Assembly: GCA_003136075.1 (NCBI GenBank)
Contig: PNBP01000107.1
Span: forward strand, 1-5,622
DNA: 5,622 nt
Origin: Methanoregula sp.
GTDB lineage: Archaea; Halobacteriota; Methanomicrobia; Methanomicrobiales; Methanospirillaceae
Direction of reading: 5' to 3'
Positions 5,546-5,622 of the stretch are shown here, one piece after another (position 1 is the first letter of the stretch; every line of letters begins with the position of its first letter). The notes beneath the pieces are model-generated. The model did no database searches and was not told the origin of the DNA. It saw only the letters and a list, made by a program, of their open reading frames with translations. The translations under genes and the position numbers were made by a program.

Positions 5546-5606
5546 ATGGGAGCAAAATGCCCCCATATCCCTGTTTACGATGGCCTCTGCCGCTCCCGAT
5601 GGGGCA
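5546..5606 (+). repeat. Linked inverted repeats downstream of the GCS2 gene
   Basis: ATGGGAGC (5546-5553) and GCCCCCAT (5559-5566) pair with one A-C mismatch around an AAAAT loop. A second element, GCTCC (5592-5596) with GGGGC (5601-5605), forms a weaker hairpin. The arms also pair crosswise: GGGAGC (5548-5553) with GCTCCC (5592-5597), and TGCCCC (5558-5563) with GGGGCA (5601-5606). No T-run follows, so this is not a clear terminator. It starts nine bases after the operon's last visible stop codon. Confidence 0.35.
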
Positions 5607-5622
5607 CCCCCGCGGCGGTTTG

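Noticed and set aside
5345..5566. Minus-strand 73-codon frame over the end of the GCS2 gene
   Set aside because: Antisense shadow of a well-supported conserved gene, with no signals of its own.
5546..5622. ATG at 5546 opening a frame to the window edge (MGAKCPHIPVYDG...)
   Set aside because: There is no ribosome binding site, the sequence is not recognisable, and the first codons lie inside an inverted repeat. It could be a real downstream gene but cannot be supported from 25 codons.
1..5622. CRISPR arrays, tRNA or rRNA genes, insertion sequences
   Set aside because: I saw no regularly spaced direct repeats, no cloverleaf-like or rRNA-like sequence, and no transposase motifs.

Overview
The window looks like a euryarchaeal chromosome segment, most likely from a methanogen of the order Methanomicrobiales (Methanoregula-like); the genus is a guess. 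Supporting signs are a short 222-residue archaeal-type triosephosphate isomerase, an HTH plus paired-CBS regulator of a kind common in methanogens, oligo-T terminators without strong hairpins, an archaeal TATA box, and ribosome binding sites of the GGAGGT/GGTGA type.

Left part (1-1752). The 3' tail of an unidentified gene (3-92, plus strand) is followed by tpiA (210-878, plus strand), which has a strong ribosome binding site and a T-run terminator. Facing it on the minus strand is a tiny gene (912-1013) for a 33-residue single-pass membrane protein, with its own TATA box and ribosome binding site; it is easily missed by automatic annotation. Next, also on the minus strand, is an XRE-type helix-turn-helix regulator with a CBS-domain pair (1198-1752), probably transcribed with little or no leader.

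Middle (1753-2250). This is a roughly 500-base divergent gap without a secure gene. It holds several inverted repeats, candidate TATA boxes and one weak 82-codon frame (2006-2254) whose stop overlaps the next start. It may be a small leader gene or a structured 5' leader.

Right part (2251-5536). Four tightly coupled plus-strand genes overlap or abut: an RLAN-domain protein, a RimK-like ATP-grasp ligase, a cysteine-rich YkgJ/CxxCxxCC metal-binding protein, and a GCS2-family glutamate-cysteine-ligase-like carboxylate-amine ligase. In many bacteria the RLAN and ATP-grasp domains form one polypeptide; here they are two genes joined by an ATGA overlap. Two ATP-dependent amide-forming enzymes beside a metal-binding protein suggest synthesis of a small gamma-glutamyl or peptide-like metabolite, or a peptide-type modification. 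The product is not known from the sequence. The divergent HTH-CBS gene is the nearest regulator candidate, but the link is positional only. No strong terminator follows the last gene, so the operon may continue beyond the window.
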